This document shows positions 5,690-7,378 of a DNA stretch of 7,378 bases, in pieces. Source of the stretch: a bacterium (GTDB lineage Bacteria; Patescibacteriota; Microgenomatia; Levybacterales; UBA12049). The stretch covers positions 1 to 7,378 of the forward strand of contig JAJYHW010000025.1 in assembly GCA_021784535.1 (NCBI GenBank), in the 5' to 3' direction. The first letter of the stretch is position 1. Each line of letters opens with the position of its first letter. Made by a program: the position numbers and the translations under genes. Under the pieces are notes generated by a model, which saw nothing but the letters and a program-made list of their open reading frames with translations, was not told the origin of the DNA and ran no database searches.

Positions 5690-5725
5690 TGATGAAATAA
5701 ACCCACGACTTTGCGAAAAGTCTGG
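5690..5725 (-). terminator. Candidate intrinsic terminator of the exporter gene
   Basis: GACTTT (5707-5712) and AAAGTC (5717-5722) are perfect complements around a 4-nt loop. CCA (5703-5705) and TGG (5723-5725) extend the stem past one unpaired C. On the minus strand the stem is followed by GTTTATTTCA, a modest U-rich tract. It lies 57 bp after the exporter stop at 5782 and before the deaminase promoter, where a terminator is expected. The U-tract is interrupted, so strength is uncertain. Confidence 0.4.
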
Positions 5726-5781
5726 AGTTGTTAATTTCAACAAAAACAATAAATGAGAGATAACACAGAATAGGCAGTAAA

Positions 5782-7224
5782 TTAATCAAAGCTTACCTGC
5801 TGACTTACTGAGGAATGTGATTCATGATGCTTTTTTGGATGTTTTTTCTGTTTAATAATAACAATTGCGAGAGAAGCAGCCAATATCATAAAAATTACAG
5901 CAGCGAAATAAGCACGATCATAACCTGCCACAGCTGCCGCGCGTTGTCCCAGCTGTATGAAAGAAGCGGTCACTGCCGCTGCGATACCGGAGAGAATTGA
6001 GAGCCCAAGCGCCCCACCCATTTGCTGTGATGTATTTATCAAACCTGACACAAGCCCTGATTCATCACTTCGAACACCTGATGTTGCTGCAGCGATTAAA
6101 GGCATATATGTCATACTAATTCCCAACGGCATAAGCACTATTGATGGAAAAACGTTTATAAAATAATTGCCATGCACAGGAAGCTGGCACAAAAGTCCGA
6201 TACTTACCGCAACCAGAAGAGGTCCTGCTATCAAAAACCTTTTATATCCATATTTCGTAACAAGTCCTGATACCTTTGTCGATGCATACCCCATGATGAT
6301 TGGGAAGGGCAAAAAGCTCAAGCCTGTCATGACAGGCGAATATCGTAAAACTGTCTGAATATATAATGACAGCAGAAAAAAATTACCAAACATAGTCGCT
6401 GCAACCGGTGCCATCATCAAATTCGCACCCACAACATTTCTCACCTTAAATATAGATAACGGCATAAGCGGATGGTCACTGCGCGACTCGTTTATCACGA
6501 ATGCAATAAGCAAAAGAACGGTAAAAACGAATAATCCGATAACAGGAAGACTAAATATACCCCAAACAGGTGCTTCACTGATAAGAAATACGAGGGTCAT
6601 TAAGCCGCTCGTAACCAATACCGCGCCTGGCAAATCAAGATCTGTATGATCCGCTTCGCTTTCATGTTTTGGAACAATTTTAAAAATTGCAGCAGCAACA
6701 CTTAATCCTACAGGCACATTAATAAAAAAATTCCATCGCCACCCCACATATTGCGTGAGAACACCTCCTAATAAAAGGCCTACTGCCGCACCTCCTGTCG
6801 CGATTGTCGACCAGTATCCAAGTGCCTTATTGCGCTCTTTTCCTTCCTTAAATGTCGTTAATACAATTGATAACGCGGATGGTGACATCAGTGCCGCCGC
6901 CAATCCCTGTAAGGCACGTAGCACAATAAGCAGTAGTGCTGATTGCGAAATTCCAATAAAAAAAGATATTATCGTAAATCCTGTCATTCCTATAAGGAGA
7001 GTTCGCCGTCGACCAAACAAGTCAGCTACACGTCCTCCTAATAACAGAAAACCGCCAAAGGTTAATGCATATGCGGTTATTACCCATTGTAGCGTATCAG
7101 TAGTAAAATGATATGCTTCTTTTATTGTCGGAAGCGCCACGTTGGTAATGGAAATATCCAAAATTACCATAAATTGCGCAACCGCAACAAGTAAAAAAAT
7201 AAGCCAGCGTGATCGAGAATTCAT
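5782..7224 (-). CDS. MFS multidrug exporter, DHA2 (EmrB/QacA) family, 14 membrane helices
   Basis: A 480-residue, strongly hydrophobic protein with the spacing of a 14-helix drug:H+ antiporter in the cytoplasmic membrane. Helix 1 carries the DHA2-type motif LDISITNVALPTI (22-34, with D23 in the membrane). The loop between helices 2 and 3 has motif A, GGRVADLFGRRRT (63-75). Helix 4 has motif B with R103 (VLRALQG). Helix 5 has the antiporter motif C region rich in Gly (GGAAVGLLLGGVL, 144-156), followed by GWRWNFFINVPVG (161-173), a hallmark of EmrB/QacA-type proteins. The C-terminal tail (458-475) is Lys/His-rich and cytoplasmic. Length is normal and nothing appears broken. The substrate cannot be predicted. 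It has its own promoter and is divergent from a possible regulator gene, an arrangement usual for inducible exporters. No EmrA-like adaptor gene is present in the window. Confidence 0.92.
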   Translation of the reverse strand: MNSRSRWLIFLLVAVAQFMVILDISITNVALPTIKEAYHFTTDTLQWVITAYALTFGGFLLLGGRVADLFGRRRTLLIGMTGFTIISFFIGISQSALLLIVLRALQGLAAALMSPSALSIVLTTFKEGKERNKALGYWSTIATGGAAVGLLLGGVLTQYVGWRWNFFINVPVGLSVAAAIFKIVPKHESEADHTDLDLPGAVLVTSGLMTLVFLISEAPVWGIFSLPVIGLFVFTVLLLIAFVINESRSDHPLMPLSIFKVRNVVGANLMMAPVAATMFGNFFLLSLYIQTVLRYSPVMTGLSFLPFPIIMGYASTKVSGLVTKYGYKRFLIAGPLLVAVSIGLLCQLPVHGNYFINVFPSIVLMPLGISMTYMPLIAAATSGVRSDESGLVSGLINTSQQMGGALGLSILSGIAAAVTASFIQLGQRAAAVAGYDRAYFAAVIFMILAASLAIVIIKQKKHPKKHHESHSSVSQQVSFD

Positions 7225-7256
7225 AATAAAAACACTTCTCTTTTAAGAGTTCAATC

Positions 7257-7286
7257 ATTATAAATATAAATAGTTTAGTTTGTCAA
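7257..7286 (-). promoter_or_regulatory. Promoter of the exporter gene
   Basis: A perfect TTGACA (7281-7286) and a perfect TATAAT (7257-7262) are 18 bp apart on the minus strand, predicting a start near 7250 and a leader of about 26 nt. The leader holds the near-palindrome CTCTTTTAAGAG (7238-7249), right at the transcription start, a possible operator. A GAGAAG about 10 nt before the ATG is the only Shine-Dalgarno-like motif. TTGTCAA, the odd-length palindrome at the -35 box, and TTAC-ATT-GTAA (7291-7301) between the divergent genes are further candidate operator half-sites. Confidence 0.65.
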
Positions 7287-7324
7287 GTATTTACATTGTA
7301 AGAATTTTGTTGTAATATACTATT

Positions 7325-7378
7325 ATGTCAAATATAATATTGGAAAATAACCTCTATTGGCATTTGCTACGGGTCGCG
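7325..7378 (+). CDS. Start of a divergent gene, possibly a MarR-type regulator (runs off right edge)
   Basis: An open frame from ATG 7325 gives MSNIILENNLYWHLLRVA before the sequence ends. A -10-like TATACT (7316-7321) sits three bases before the ATG, so the transcript would again be leaderless. The short helix-like LYWHLLRVA is the kind of N-terminal helix seen in MarR proteins, and exporters of this type are often divergently paired with a MarR or TetR regulator. Eighteen residues cannot establish the family; the call rests mainly on gene arrangement. Confidence 0.4.
   Translation, partial: MSNIILENNLYWHLLRVA

Noticed and set aside
5574..5756. 60-codon plus-strand frame between the deaminase and exporter genes
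   Set aside because: No ribosome-binding site, no recognisable domain, and it overlaps the deaminase upstream region and the terminator hairpin of the exporter. Probably chance.
5957..7111. Plus-strand frames opposite the exporter gene
   Set aside because: Shadows of the exporter coding sequence with no independent support.

Overview
This is an AT-leaning bacterial window with short intergenic gaps. Strong -10/-35 promoter matches lie very close to start codons, and Shine-Dalgarno motifs are weak or absent, so several transcripts look leaderless or nearly so. All five intact genes end in TAA or TAG and have no internal TGA, which fits the standard code. Proline/threonine-rich extracytoplasmic linkers and membrane-anchored glycosidases suggest a low-GC environmental bacterium. 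A candidate-phylum (Patescibacteria-like) origin is possible, but nothing here proves a lineage.

Positions 1-3013 (minus strand) hold a three-gene cellulose-active operon. In transcription order it contains a membrane-anchored GH6 glucanase with two tandem beta-sandwich domains, a 229-residue protein with a signal peptide, a Pro/Thr-rich linker and a C-terminal membrane helix, and the N-terminal 88 residues of an anchored GH8 glucanase that runs off the left edge. A good sigma70-type promoter sits just upstream of the GH6 gene. The set could be an extracellular beta-glucan degradation module or the hydrolase part of a cellulose synthesis operon. The deciding genes lie beyond the left edge.

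Positions 3056-4312 hold a 16-bp direct repeat flanking about 1.2 kb. Inside are terminal-repeat-like TGTCA/TGACA motifs, an intact divergent gene for an unusual Cys-rich YidD-like protein with its own promoter and an operator-like inverted repeat, and the frameshifted C-terminal half of an ISNCY/IS1202-type DDE transposase. The best reading is an old insertion, with the direct repeat as its target duplication, in which the YidD-like gene occupies the place of the transposase 5' half.

Positions 4313-4473 are non-genic and contain a nested inverted repeat. Positions 4474-5520 (minus) encode an adenosine-deaminase-fold enzyme with the zinc and catalytic residues intact but several purine-binding residues changed. 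It has an extended -10 promoter placed for leaderless transcription.

Positions 5782-7224 (minus) encode a 14-helix DHA2 (EmrB/QacA-type) drug exporter, with a hairpin terminator candidate downstream. A divergent promoter region (7225-7324) separates it from the first 18 codons of a plus-strand gene. That gene could be a MarR-type regulator of the exporter, but the fragment is too short to be sure.
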